Shown: positions 26,028-34,311 of the stretch, one piece after another
Layout of the letters: each line of letters starts with the position of its first letter
Numbering within the stretch: position 1 is the first letter of the stretch
Assembly: GCA_035765415.1 (NCBI GenBank)
Contig: DASTXR010000132.1
Location: 3,778 to 67,777 of the forward strand
Length of the DNA stretch: 64,000 bases
Source: CADEED01 sp035765415
GTDB lineage: Bacteria; Pseudomonadota; Gammaproteobacteria; Steroidobacterales; Steroidobacteraceae
Direction: 5' to 3'
Notes under the pieces: model-generated
What the model was told of the DNA's origin: nothing
Databases searched by the model: none
Seen by the model: the letters and a program-made list of their open reading frames with translations, nothing else
Translations under genes and position numbers: made by a program

Positions 26028-27175
26028 GCACGCCTGCAGACACGCCCAAGCCAAAAAAGTCGGTGGCGCTCAGCGGCGTCGCCGCCGGCAATACCGCGCT
26101 GTGCAGCGTCGGCAGGACCGGCAACGACCTGCATTACCGCGGCTACGACATCCTCGAAGTCGCCGAGACCTGCGAGTTCGAGGAGATCGCCTATCTACTG
26201 ATCCACGGCAAGCTCCCGAACGTTCACGAGCTCGCCACCTACAAGGCCAGGCTCAAGAGCCTGCGCGGCATCCCGGCGCCCGTGCGCGCCATCCTCGAGC
26301 AGTTGCCCCCGGGTTCGCATCCCATGGACGTCATGCGCACGGGCGCGTCGGCGCTGGGCTGCGTGCTGCCCGAGGCCAACGACCACAACCCCGCGGCTGC
26401 GCGCGAGATCGCCGATCACCTGGTGGCGAGCTTCGCGTCGATGCTCTGCTACTGGTACCACTTCTCGCACAGCAGCCGGCGCATCCACGTCGAAACCGAT
26501 GACGATTCCGTGGGCGGCCACTTCCTGCACCTGCTGCATCGCCGGCCGCCATCGCCCGCGTGGGTGCGCGCCATGCACACGTCGCTCAACCTGTACGCCG
26601 AACACGAGTTCAATTCGTCCACGTTCACGGCGCGCGTGATTGCCGGCACCGGATCCGACATCTACTCCTGCATCACCGGCGCCATCGGCGCGCTGCGCGG
26701 TCCCAAACATGGCGGCGCCAACGAGGTCGCGCTGGAAATCCAGGAACGCTACGCGACGCCCGATGAAGCCGAGGCCGACATCCGCCGGCGCGTGGCTAAC
26801 AAGGAAATCGTCATCGGCTTCGGACATCCGGTGTACACGGTGTCCGATCCGCGCAACGTGATCATCAAGCGCGTCGCCGGCCAGCTGGCGCGCGATGCGG
26901 GCGACATGAAGATGTACAACGTCGCCGAGCGCATCGAATCGCTCATGGGAGACATCAAGAAGATGTTTCCGAATCTCGACTGGTACAGCGCCGTGAGCTA
27001 CCACCTCATGGGCGTGCCCACCGCCATGTTCACTCCGCTGTTCGTCATATCGCGCGTAACCGGGTGGAGCGCGCATGTCATCGAGCAGCGCGAGGACGGC
27101 AAGATCATCCGGCCCGCCGCCAACTACACAGGCCCCGAAAACCGAGACTTCGTGCCTTTGGCCCAACGTCCCTGA
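26024..27175 (+). CDS. prpC: 2-methylcitrate synthase
   Basis: A 383-residue citrate-synthase fold protein. It has VALSGVAAGNTALCSVG, LHYRGYDILEVAE, the active-site GPKHGGANEVALEIQ, GFGHPVYTVSDPRN and a C-terminal RPAANYTGPENRDFVPL. These match PrpC, which joins propionyl-CoA and oxaloacetate. Translation is coupled to prpB (ATGA overlap). The usual next gene, prpD, is displaced by a riboswitch and sugE. Confidence 0.96.
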   Translation: MSTPADTPKPKKSVALSGVAAGNTALCSVGRTGNDLHYRGYDILEVAETCEFEEIAYLLIHGKLPNVHELATYKARLKSLRGIPAPVRAILEQLPPGSHPMDVMRTGASALGCVLPEANDHNPAAAREIADHLVASFASMLCYWYHFSHSSRRIHVETDDDSVGGHFLHLLHRRPPSPAWVRAMHTSLNLYAEHEFNSSTFTARVIAGTGSDIYSCITGAIGALRGPKHGGANEVALEIQERYATPDEAEADIRRRVANKEIVIGFGHPVYTVSDPRNVIIKRVAGQLARDAGDMKMYNVAERIESLMGDIKKMFPNLDWYSAVSYHLMGVPTAMFTPLFVISRVTGWSAHVIEQREDGKIIRPAANYTGPENRDFVPLAQRP

Positions 27176-27200
27176 AAGAGTAAGATGCGCGCCTCATTTC

Positions 27201-27269
27201 GGGCCGTGAGGACGACCTCATCGCCTTTCCATTACGGGGACGACCCGCTCCAATCAACCGGGGGTCGTC
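27201..27269 (+). promoter_or_regulatory. Guanidine-II (mini-ykkC) riboswitch
   Basis: Two short hairpins with ACGA loops stand upstream of sugE. The first is TGAGG-ACGA-CCTCA (27207-27220), the second GGG-ACGA-CCC (27237-27246), separated by 16 bases. This twin ACGR-loop arrangement before an SMR exporter defines the guanidine-II class. In addition GACGACCC (27239-27246) is perfectly complementary to GGGTCGTC (27262-27269), which abuts the start codon and overlaps its G-rich Shine-Dalgarno. Without ligand the second arm could mask the ribosome-binding site, and guanidine binding would free it (inference consistent with the known mechanism). Confidence 0.9.
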
Positions 27270-27590
27270 ATGAAATGGTTAATCCTTGTCGTCGCCGGAC
27301 TGTTCGAAATCGGCTGGGCGGCGGGGCTCAAACACACGCACGGATTCTCGCGGCTGTGGCCGAGTGTCGGAACCGTCGCCGCGATGATCGTCAGCCTGGG
27401 GTTGCTAGGCATCGCGATGCGATCGTTTCCGGTGGGATTCGCGTACGCGGTCTGGGTGGGCGTGGGGGTCGTGGGCACCACGTTGCTCGGCATCCTGTTG
27501 TATGGCGAAAGCGCGAATGCCGTGAAGCTTGCCAGCGTCGCGCTGATCGTCGCGGGCGTGGTCGGGCTGAAACTGGCGGGCAACACATGA
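27270..27590 (+). CDS. sugE: SugE/Gdx-type SMR guanidinium exporter
   Basis: A 106-residue protein with four membrane helices. It opens MKWLILVVAGLFEIGWAAGL with the conserved Glu14 of helix 1 and has the SugE-subtype sequence LKHTHGFSRLWPS, then FAYAVWVGVGVVGTTLLGI. The Gdx subtype exports guanidinium in exchange for protons. The upstream guanidine-II riboswitch supports that role over multidrug export. It is inserted between prpC and prpD on the same strand, 26 bases before prpD. Confidence 0.95.
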   Translation: MKWLILVVAGLFEIGWAAGLKHTHGFSRLWPSVGTVAAMIVSLGLLGIAMRSFPVGFAYAVWVGVGVVGTTLLGILLYGESANAVKLASVALIVAGVVGLKLAGNT

Positions 27591-27616
27591 TTACGAGAAC
27601 GGAAATGGTGTCGTAG

Positions 27617-29065
27617 ATGTCATCGCATGATTACAAATCCGCGCAGCGGCCGAATCCCGACGACCTGCTGGTCGCCATCGCCGACTACGCGAAGAACTAC
27701 CAGGTCGACAGCGTGCAGGCGTACGAGACGGCGCGTTACTGCCTCATGGACACGCTGGCCTGCGGCTTCCAGGCGCTGAAGTATCCGGCGTGCACACGGT
27801 TGTTAGGCCCCGTGGTGCCGGGCGCCACCATGCCGGGGGGTTCGCGCGTGCCGGGCACGAGTTACGAGCTCGATCCGGTCATGGGCGCGTTCAGCATCGG
27901 CGCCATGGTGCGCTGGCTCGACTTCAACGACACCTGGCTGGCGGCGGAATGGGGCCATCCTTCCGACAATCTCGGCGCCATCCTCGCGGTGTCCGACTAT
28001 CTATCGCGCCGCGCCATCCTGCTCGGCGAAAAACCGCTGACCGTGCGCGACGTATTGACGGCGATGATCAAGGCGCACGAGATCCAGGGCGTGCTGGCGC
28101 TGGAGAACAGCTTCAACCGCGTGGGCCTCGACCACGTGCTGCTGGTGCGCGTCGCATCGACGGCCGTGGCCACGGCCATGCTCGGCGGCTCGCTGGAGCA
28201 GATCGTGAATGCCCTGTCGAACGCCTGGCTCGACGGCGGCGCGTTGCGCACGTATCGCCACGCGCCCAACACGGGCTCGCGCAAGAGCTGGGCCGCCGGT
28301 GATGCCACCAGCCGCGCGGTGCGCCATGCGTTGTTCGCGCTCAAGAACGAGATGGGTTATCCATCGGCGCTGAGCGCGAAGACCTGGGGCTTCCAGGACG
28401 TGCTGTTCAAGGGAAAGACGCTGACGCTCGCGCAGCCCCTCGGCAGCTACGTCATGGAAAATGTGCTGTTCAAGATCAGCTTCCCGGCGGAGTTCCACGC
28501 GCAGACGGCGGTGGAATGCGCGATGGCGCTGCATCCGCAGGTGAAGGACAAGCTGGCGCTCGTCGAGCGCATCGTCATCGAAACTCAGGAGCCCGGTGTT
28601 CGCATCATCGACAAGACCGGGCCGCTGGCGAATCCGGCGGACCGCGATCACTGCATCCAGTACATGGTCGCGGTGCCGCTGATCTTCGGCCGGCTCACCG
28701 CGTCGGACTACGAGGACGCGATCGCCCACGATCCGCGCATCGACATGCTGCGCGCGAAGATGGAAGTGCGCGAGAACACCCACTTCACCAGGGAATATTA
28801 CGAGCGCGACAAGCGCCACATCGGCAACGCGCTGCACGTTTTCTTCAGCGACGGCAGCCCGAAGATCGAGATGCGCGTCGACTTCCCCGTCGGGCATCGC
28901 AAGCGCCGCGCCGAAGGCATGCCGTTGCTGGTGCAGAAATTCGCGGCGTCGGTGGCCGCGCATTTCCCGGCCCGGCAATCCGAAGCCATCAAGGCCGTGT
29001 TCGCGCGCCACGACCTCGACTCGATGCCGGTCAACGAGTTCATGGCCGCCCTCGTGGCTAACTAG
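27617..29065 (+). CDS. prpD: 2-methylcitrate dehydratase (MmgE/PrpD family)
   Basis: A 482-residue protein. Conserved segments are YETARYCLMDTLACGFQAL, VRWLDFNDTWLAAEWGHPSD, MIKAHEIQGVLALENSFN, FPAEFHAQTAVECAM and DRDHCIQYMVAVPLIFG, the PrpD subgroup of MmgE/PrpD. It dehydrates 2-methylcitrate. The organism thus uses the PrpD route rather than the AcnD/PrpF route, as far as this locus shows. It is separated from prpC by riboswitch plus sugE, so its expression may depend on read-through past the riboswitch or on a promoter I cannot see. Confidence 0.95.
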   Translation: MSSHDYKSAQRPNPDDLLVAIADYAKNYQVDSVQAYETARYCLMDTLACGFQALKYPACTRLLGPVVPGATMPGGSRVPGTSYELDPVMGAFSIGAMVRWLDFNDTWLAAEWGHPSDNLGAILAVSDYLSRRAILLGEKPLTVRDVLTAMIKAHEIQGVLALENSFNRVGLDHVLLVRVASTAVATAMLGGSLEQIVNALSNAWLDGGALRTYRHAPNTGSRKSWAAGDATSRAVRHALFALKNEMGYPSALSAKTWGFQDVLFKGKTLTLAQPLGSYVMENVLFKISFPAEFHAQTAVECAMALHPQVKDKLALVERIVIETQEPGVRIIDKTGPLANPADRDHCIQYMVAVPLIFGRLTASDYEDAIAHDPRIDMLRAKMEVRENTHFTREYYERDKRHIGNALHVFFSDGSPKIEMRVDFPVGHRKRRAEGMPLLVQKFAASVAAHFPARQSEAIKAVFARHDLDSMPVNEFMAALVAN

Positions 29066-29068
29066 CCC

Positions 29069-29728
29069 GTGGCCGCACACAACCTGGAAGAAGAAAGCGG
29101 CTGGAAGGCGCAACTGGCCGCGGGTGCCGCCGAGCTCAAGTCGCCACTCGACGACGCACAGCTCGACAAGCTGTGGCGACTGGGGTTGCTGCTGCGTGAA
29201 CGCAACGAGCTGGTGAACCTCACATCCATCGTCTCGCCCGAAGGCATCCTCACGCTTCACATGCTCGACAGCCTGTCGATCGTGCCGGACCTCATGGACG
29301 CGGCGACGATCCTCGATGTCGGCACGGGCGGCGGTTTTCCCGGCCTGCCGCTGGCGGTCGCGTGTCCGCAGCGGGAATTCATGCTCATCGACGGCACGCA
29401 GAAGAAGATCCGCTTCGTGAACGAGGCCATCGAAACGCTCGCCATCCCGAATGCCAGGGCGGTCGCGGTGCGTGCCGAGGACCTCGACGAACCCAGGTAC
29501 GACGCCGTCATCGTGCGCGCCGTCGGCAGCCTCGTCGAGGTACTACATAACGCCGGCCACCTGGTCGCGCCCGAAGGTCGGCTCATCGCCATGAAAGGGC
29601 GGCATCCCGCCGAAGAGTTGCGCGCCGTGCCCCGGGGATGGCGTGCAAAAGTTTCCGTGCTGCGCGTCCCGGGTCTCGATGCCGAACGCCACGTTGTCGC
29701 TCTCACGCGTCAAAAACGCGCCGGATAA
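29069..29728 (+). CDS. rsmG: 16S rRNA (guanine527-N7)-methyltransferase
   Basis: A 219-residue SAM-dependent methyltransferase (GidB). Motifs are NELVNLTSIVSPEGILTLHM, LDSLSI, the SAM loop ILDVGTGGGFPGLPLA and the acceptor-side VIVRAVGSL. It methylates G527 of 16S rRNA. The start is a GTG three bases after the prpD stop. The rsmG-parA-parB order is the classic origin-proximal arrangement, here unusually directly behind the prp genes rather than mnmG. Confidence 0.94.
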   Translation: MAAHNLEEESGWKAQLAAGAAELKSPLDDAQLDKLWRLGLLLRERNELVNLTSIVSPEGILTLHMLDSLSIVPDLMDAATILDVGTGGGFPGLPLAVACPQREFMLIDGTQKKIRFVNEAIETLAIPNARAVAVRAEDLDEPRYDAVIVRAVGSLVEVLHNAGHLVAPEGRLIAMKGRHPAEELRAVPRGWRAKVSVLRVPGLDAERHVVALTRQKRAG

Positions 29729-29749
29729 GTTGCGGATTCGCGGGGTAAG

Positions 29750-30598
29750 ATGCCCTCCATGAAGCGGATCATCGCGGTGGCGAACCAGAAAGGCGGCGTC
29801 GGCAAGACGACCACCGCCGTGAACCTCGCGGCGTCGTTCGCCGCGACGCGCCGCCGCGTGTTGTTGATCGACATCGATCCGCAAGGCAACGCCACCATGG
29901 GCTGCGGCGTGGAAAAGTCGCAGATCACGCGCGGCACCGGCGACGTGTTGTTAGGCGAGGCCGACGCGGCTTCGACCATCATCGCGCTCGAGTCCATGCC
30001 CGGCATGTCGCTCATGCCCGCGAACCAGGACCTGGTCGCGGCGGAAGTCCAGTTGCTAACTACCCTGGCGGGGCGCGAGCTGCGTTTGCGCAATGCGTTG
30101 AAGCCCGTCTACGACCAGTACGAAGTCATCCTCATCGACTGCCCGCCGTCGCTCAACATGCTCACGCTGAACGCGCTGGTGGCGGCGCAGAGCGTGCTCA
30201 TTCCCATGCAGTGCGAGTACTACGCGCTCGAGGGCCTGTCCGCGCTGGTCGGCACCATCGAGCAGATCAAGGGCGCGGTGAATCCGAACCTCGAGATCGA
30301 AGGCATCCTGCGCACCATGTTCGATCCGCGAAACAACCTCGCCAACGAAGTGTCCAGCCAGCTCATCGCGCATTTCGGCGACAAGGTGTTCCGCACCATC
30401 GTGCCGCGCAACGTGCGCCTGGCCGAGGCCCCGTCTTTCGGCAAGCCGGTCCTGCAGCACGACAAGGACTCGCGCGGCGCGCTGGCCTATCTGGCGCTGG
30501 CCGGCGAGATGCTCCGCAAGGAGGACGAAGCCGCCAACGACGCCGAGGTCGTGCCCCCGGCAGAGGCCGCCGCCGACGGCGAGCATCCCGTCAACTAG
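29750..30598 (+). CDS. parA: Chromosome-partitioning ATPase ParA (Soj)
   Basis: A 282-residue deviant-Walker ATPase. The P-loop is ANQKGGVGKTTTAVNLAAS, Walker A' RVLLIDIDPQGNATMGCG, and Walker B VILIDCPPSLNML. With ParB it moves the origin region to the cell poles. The C-terminal 25 residues are an acidic, Pro/Ala tail not usual for the family. ATG 29750 is used, and ATG 29759 is an alternative. A REP-like hairpin and a GNAT gene separate it from parB. Confidence 0.95.
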   Translation: MPSMKRIIAVANQKGGVGKTTTAVNLAASFAATRRRVLLIDIDPQGNATMGCGVEKSQITRGTGDVLLGEADAASTIIALESMPGMSLMPANQDLVAAEVQLLTTLAGRELRLRNALKPVYDQYEVILIDCPPSLNMLTLNALVAAQSVLIPMQCEYYALEGLSALVGTIEQIKGAVNPNLEIEGILRTMFDPRNNLANEVSSQLIAHFGDKVFRTIVPRNVRLAEAPSFGKPVLQHDKDSRGALAYLALAGEMLRKEDEAANDAEVVPPAEAAADGEHPVN

Positions 30599-30619
30599 GG
30601 GTCCTCGGGGTCTGGCCGC

Positions 30620-30663
30620 GGGGTCTGGCTCCAATTTGCGTCCGCAAATTGGTGCCTGACCCC
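30620..30663. repeat. REP-like hairpin between parA and the GNAT gene
   Basis: CCAATTTGCG and CGCAAATTGG (30631-30652) form a perfect 10-bp stem around TC. Outside it GGGGTC (30620-30625) pairs with GACCCC (30658-30663), interrupted by CTGG/TGCCT. A partial direct repeat of GGGGTCTGG lies just before at 30607-30615. The element falls between parA and an acetyltransferase gene. Confidence 0.7.
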
Positions 30664-30682
30664 ATTCCTTGACCTAACTACT

Positions 30683-31207
30683 GTGACACACGCCATCCGC
30701 CCCTTCCGCGAATCCGATTGGCCCACCCTCTGGCCCATGCTGCGCGCCACTTTCGCCGCGGGCGACACCTACACCTTTCCGCCCGACAGCCCGGAATCCG
30801 AAATCCACAGGATCTGGATAGAGGCGCCACGCGCCACCTTCGTGGCCTGCGATGCGGACGGCGCCGTTCTCGGCACCTATTTCATCAAGGCAAACCAGCC
30901 CGGGCTTGGCGACCATGTCTGCAACTGCGGCTACGTGGTGGCGCCGGCGTCCCAGGGACGCGGCATTGCCGCTGCCATGTGCGAGCACTCACAACGTGTC
31001 GCCGTCGAACTGGGCTTCCGCGCCATGCAGTTCAATTTCGTCGTCGCGAGCAACACCCGGGCAGTTCAGCTCTGGGAAAGGCTGGGTTTCGCCGTGGTCG
31101 GCAGGCTGCCGGGCGCGTTTCGCCACCAAAAGCTGGGTTTCGTGGACGCGCTGGTGATGTTCAAGACGCTGGTTCCCGCGGACGTCGTTTATGATCCGCC
31201 GTCATGA
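30683..31207 (+). CDS. GNAT-family N-acetyltransferase inserted between parA and parB
   Basis: A 174-residue GNAT. The acetyl-CoA loop is YVVAPASQGRGIAAAMCEHS and the C-terminal motif NFVVASNTRAVQLWERLGF. The acceptor is unknown. The start is GTG 30683, just after the heptamer CTAACTA (30674-30680). Its stop overlaps the parB ATG (ATGA), so it is translationally coupled to parB and not simply dropped into a gap. parA and parB are normally adjacent. Confidence 0.85.
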   Translation: MTHAIRPFRESDWPTLWPMLRATFAAGDTYTFPPDSPESEIHRIWIEAPRATFVACDADGAVLGTYFIKANQPGLGDHVCNCGYVVAPASQGRGIAAAMCEHSQRVAVELGFRAMQFNFVVASNTRAVQLWERLGFAVVGRLPGAFRHQKLGFVDALVMFKTLVPADVVYDPPS

Positions 31208-32130
31208 GCCAGAAGAAACCGGTGATGGGACGCGGACTCGAGGCCCTGCTCGGCCAGATGTCCAAGCGTCCGGAGCCAGCGCCTGCTGCTGGCGCGCCGC
31301 CGCCGCCGGCGGCCAGGCTGCCGGGTGACGAACTCGCCAATCTCCCGCTCGACCTGTTGCAGCGTGGCAAGTACCAGCCCCGTGTCGACATGCGCCAGGA
31401 ATCGCTTGAAGAACTGGCGGCTTCCATCAAGTCGCAGGGAATCATCCAGCCCATCGTCGTGCGCGCCGTCGACGGCGCCGCGCCGGGCGCATCTCAGCGC
31501 TACGAAATCATCGCCGGTGAACGCCGCTGGCGCGCGGCGCAGATCGCCGGCCTCGCCACCATTCCGGCCGTCATCCGCACAGTCCCCGACGAAGCCGCCA
31601 TCGCCATGGCGCTCATCGAGAACATCCAGCGCGAAAACCTGAATCCGCTCGAAGAAGCGCGCGCGCTCGAACGGCTCATCAGTGAATTCGGCATCACTCA
31701 TCAACAGGCTGCCGATGCGGTGGGCCGGTCGCGCGCCGCGGTGTCCAACCTGCTGCGCCTTCTCGAGCTGGCCCCCGAAATCAGCGCGTTCGTCGAGCGG
31801 CGCGAGCTCGAGATGGGCCATGCGCGCGCTTTGCTCGCGCTCACGCAACGCCGCCAGCAGGTGGAAGTGGGCACGCTGGTCGCCAAGCGCGGATTGTCGG
31901 TGCGCGATACCGAAGGCATGGTGCGCGGCATACTCGCGCGCGCTTCGGGCGGCGGCGCGCCCAGGGACAGCAAGGCGCTCGACCCGAACGTGCAGCGCTT
32001 GCAGGACGAACTGACGGAAAAACTCGGCGCGACCGTGCAGATCCAGCACACCGGTTCCGGCAAGGGCAAAGTCGTCGTCAGCTATCACTCATTAGATGAG
32101 CTCGACGGCATCCTGGCGCATATCCGCTAG
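31204..32130 (+). CDS. parB: Chromosome-partitioning protein ParB (Spo0J)
   Basis: A 308-residue DNA-binding CTPase. It begins KPVMGRGLEALLGQM, has the CTP/arginine motif GERRWRAAQIAGLATIPAVI, the helix-turn-helix GITHQQAADAVGRSRAAVSN, and a C-terminal dimerisation part with VQIQHTGSGKGKVVVSYHS. It loads at parS and recruits SMC. No perfect parS was found in this window, though a one-mismatch core occurs at 13737-13750. The last 35 bases overlap the next gene. Confidence 0.95.
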   Translation: MSQKKPVMGRGLEALLGQMSKRPEPAPAAGAPPPPAARLPGDELANLPLDLLQRGKYQPRVDMRQESLEELAASIKSQGIIQPIVVRAVDGAAPGASQRYEIIAGERRWRAAQIAGLATIPAVIRTVPDEAAIAMALIENIQRENLNPLEEARALERLISEFGITHQQAADAVGRSRAAVSNLLRLLELAPEISAFVERRELEMGHARALLALTQRRQQVEVGTLVAKRGLSVRDTEGMVRGILARASGGGAPRDSKALDPNVQRLQDELTEKLGATVQIQHTGSGKGKVVVSYHSLDELDGILAHIR

Positions 32131-32827
32131 CGCGTTCGCCGCGGTGTTGCTGGCCGCCGGTTGCGCCAGCGATCCGGGCCAGGTCGAGGTCGCCGCTCGC
32201 GATCCGACGCTGCTTCACTCCGACGATTTTCGCGATGGACTCGGCCAGTGGCACATCGAGGCCGAGAAGCCGGGTGTCATTGCCGCTTCGGCCGGCGTGC
32301 TCGACATCGATGTGCCTGCCGGCGCGACGCTGTGGTTCAAACCGAAACTCGAGGGGCCCATCGCCATCGAGTTCGATGCAACCGCCGTGGCGGCGAGTGG
32401 CGCCAATGACCAGGTCAGCGACCTCAATGTTTTCTGGATGGCGCGCAACGTCGACGGGAGCGAGCCGGTTTACGCGCTGGTGCGCAGCGGCAAGTTCGAG
32501 GAATACCACGCATTGCTCACGTATTACGTGGGGCTCGGCGGCAACCGGAACACGACCACGCGTTTCCGCCGCTACATCGGCGATCCGGTGCTGCGACCGC
32601 TGCGTCCGGGATACGACCTGGCCGGCGACGCGTACATGCTCGTGCCCAACAAACGTCAGACCATCCGGCTCGTCGCCAACGGCAGGGTCATCGAATACTG
32701 GCGCGATGGAACGAGGATCTTTCACCTCGAGGATCCCGATCCTTACGAGAAAGGCTGGTTCGCATTCAGGACGACGTACAGCCATCTGCGCATCGAGCGG
32801 TTCCGCGTCCGCCGCGTCACGCCATAG
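32096..32827 (+). CDS. Lipoprotein with a DUF6250/concanavalin-like sandwich domain
   Basis: A 243-residue protein with lipobox LLAAGC near residue 23. The rest is beta-rich: LHSDDFRDGLGQWHIEAE, ISTIKE-like hydrophobic strands, LNVFWMARNVDG, VGLGGNRNTTTRFRRY and KGWFAFRTTYSHLRIERFRV. This pattern resembles DUF6250/DUF1961-type jelly-roll proteins often tied to polysaccharides; the call is tentative. The start ATG lies inside parB, 35 bases before its stop. An alternative downstream start would lose the signal peptide. Confidence 0.7.
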   Translation: MSSTASWRISASAFAAVLLAAGCASDPGQVEVAARDPTLLHSDDFRDGLGQWHIEAEKPGVIAASAGVLDIDVPAGATLWFKPKLEGPIAIEFDATAVAASGANDQVSDLNVFWMARNVDGSEPVYALVRSGKFEEYHALLTYYVGLGGNRNTTTRFRRYIGDPVLRPLRPGYDLAGDAYMLVPNKRQTIRLVANGRVIEYWRDGTRIFHLEDPDPYEKGWFAFRTTYSHLRIERFRVRRVTP

Positions 32828-32860
32828 ACATAAAACCCCAGGAAAAAGCAGGCTTTTCTG

Positions 32861-32889
32861 TTGAAGGCCCGAGGGTCGGCGTATATAAT
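32861..32889 (+). promoter_or_regulatory. Sigma70-type promoter of the ATP synthase operon
   Basis: TTGAAG (32861-32866), 17 bases, then a perfect TATAAT (32884-32889). Transcription would start near 32896, leaving an untranslated leader of about 125 bases before atpI. It is the best consensus match in the window and sits exactly before the atp genes. Confidence 0.85.
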
Positions 32890-33021
32890 GCGCGCCCCTG
32901 GCCTAAGGCACACGTAAGTCGTTGCCAAGCCAAACAATTTTCGAACATCGCTGAATCAGCCTGCGTCCTTCGTGGGCCCGTTGTTGTGTTCGTGGATTGT
33001 CCGACTTGCAGTAGGAGTGTC

Positions 33022-33435
33022 GTGGTCACCCTTGAGTTGCCCCAAGCGAGGCGACTGGCCGGAAGCGTAGTGCTCGGCCAGGTCGTCGTTACCGTTGTGG
33101 CCGCGGCAATTTGCTTCGCGGTGTGGGGCCGTACCGCCGGTTTGAGCGCGCTCGTGGGCGGTGGCATTTCCTGTGTCGCCAGCGCGGTGCTCGCGCTCAT
33201 CGGCTTTGCCGCGCCGGCCGGGGCCGCCGCGCAGCGGGTGGCGCGCGCGTTCTACGTGGGTGAAGCCGCAAAACTCGGCGTCACGGTCGCGCTGTTCGTG
33301 CTGGTTTTCGTGACGATGAAGGTTTCGTTCGCCGCATTGTTCGGCGCCTACATCGCCACGTTGTTTGTCTATTGGATCGCTCTCGCGAATGCGCTGCCGC
33401 CTCTGGCAGGCACCGCGAGCGCGGCAAAGCGCTAG
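33022..33435 (+). CDS. atpI: ATP synthase subunit I (AtpI)
   Basis: A 137-residue membrane protein with four hydrophobic segments, including AVWGRTAGLSALVGGGISCV and AFYVGEAAKLGVTVALFVLV, as in AtpI. It helps assemble the c-ring or supply magnesium. GTG 33022 is chosen because AGGAG lies at 33013-33017; an in-frame GTG at 32986 would add twelve residues with a CPTC motif. First gene of the atp operon. Confidence 0.88.
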   Translation: MVTLELPQARRLAGSVVLGQVVVTVVAAAICFAVWGRTAGLSALVGGGISCVASAVLALIGFAAPAGAAAQRVARAFYVGEAAKLGVTVALFVLVFVTMKVSFAALFGAYIATLFVYWIALANALPPLAGTASAAKR

Positions 33436-33449
33436 GAAACTTCAGATAG

Positions 33450-34277
33450 ATGTCAGCAGCTACCGAAACCGCGGGTCACGAGCAGACGTCGAACGAATAC
33501 ATCGTTCACCACCTGACCAATCTGCAGGTCGGCGAAGGTTTCTGGACCTTCAACCTCGACAGCATCTTCTTCTCCGTGCTGCTGGCGGTGGTCTTCGTCG
33601 GCTTCTTCCTCTGGGTCGCGCGCAGGGCCACCGCGGGCGTGCCCGGCAAGGCGCAGCTCTTCGTCGAAGTGCTGGTCGATTTCGTCGACACGCAGGTGCG
33701 CGACACCTTCCACGGCAACAGCAAGCTCATCGCGCCGCTCGCGCTCACCATCTTCTGCTGGGTGCTGCTGTTCAATTTCATGGACCTGGTGCCCGTCGAC
33801 CTGCTCCCGGAAGCGGGCAAGCTGGCCGGCATCCACTACCTCAAGGTCGTGCCCAGCACCGATCTCAACATCACGCTCGGCATGTCCATCACCGTATTCC
33901 TGCTGGTGATGTTCTACAGCGTGAAGATCAAGGGCGCGGGCGGGTTCGCCAAGGAACTGCTGACGCATCCGTTCGGCCCCTACATGTTCCCGTTCAACCT
34001 GTTGTTGAACGTCATCGAACACCTGGCGCGTCCCGTGTCGCTCGGCCTGCGTCTGTTCGGCAACCTGTACGCCGGCGAGATGATCTTCCTGCTGCTCGCC
34101 GTGCTCGGCGGCAGTTTTGCGATCAACACTTTCGGCGGCATCGGCGGCGCCATCGGCCAGCTGATCATGGGAACCGCGTGGGGCCTGTTCCACATCCTGG
34201 TCATCCCGCTGCAGGCATTCATCTTCATGGTTCTGACCATCGTGTACCTCGCGCAGGCACACGAGACTCATCACTGA
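33450..34277 (+). CDS. atpB: F1Fo ATP synthase subunit a
   Basis: A 275-residue Fo membrane protein. The essential arginine helix is in ISLGLRLFGNLYAGEMI-like sequence (VSLGLRLFGNLYAGEM), and the C-terminal helices read AFIFMVLTIVYLAQAHE. It forms the proton half-channels next to the c-ring. The gene starts 14 bases after atpI. Length is normal for proteobacteria. Confidence 0.97.
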   Translation: MSAATETAGHEQTSNEYIVHHLTNLQVGEGFWTFNLDSIFFSVLLAVVFVGFFLWVARRATAGVPGKAQLFVEVLVDFVDTQVRDTFHGNSKLIAPLALTIFCWVLLFNFMDLVPVDLLPEAGKLAGIHYLKVVPSTDLNITLGMSITVFLLVMFYSVKIKGAGGFAKELLTHPFGPYMFPFNLLLNVIEHLARPVSLGLRLFGNLYAGEMIFLLLAVLGGSFAINTFGGIGGAIGQLIMGTAWGLFHILVIPLQAFIFMVLTIVYLAQAHETHH

Positions 34278-34311
34278 TCTTTTTCGTTAACAAGTTTCTG
34301 TTGGAGGAAAA

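Noticed and set aside
29069..33022. oriC near rsmG-parAB-atp
   Set aside because: No cluster of TTATCCACA-type boxes and no AT-rich unwinding region can be seen; the origin is probably outside the window.
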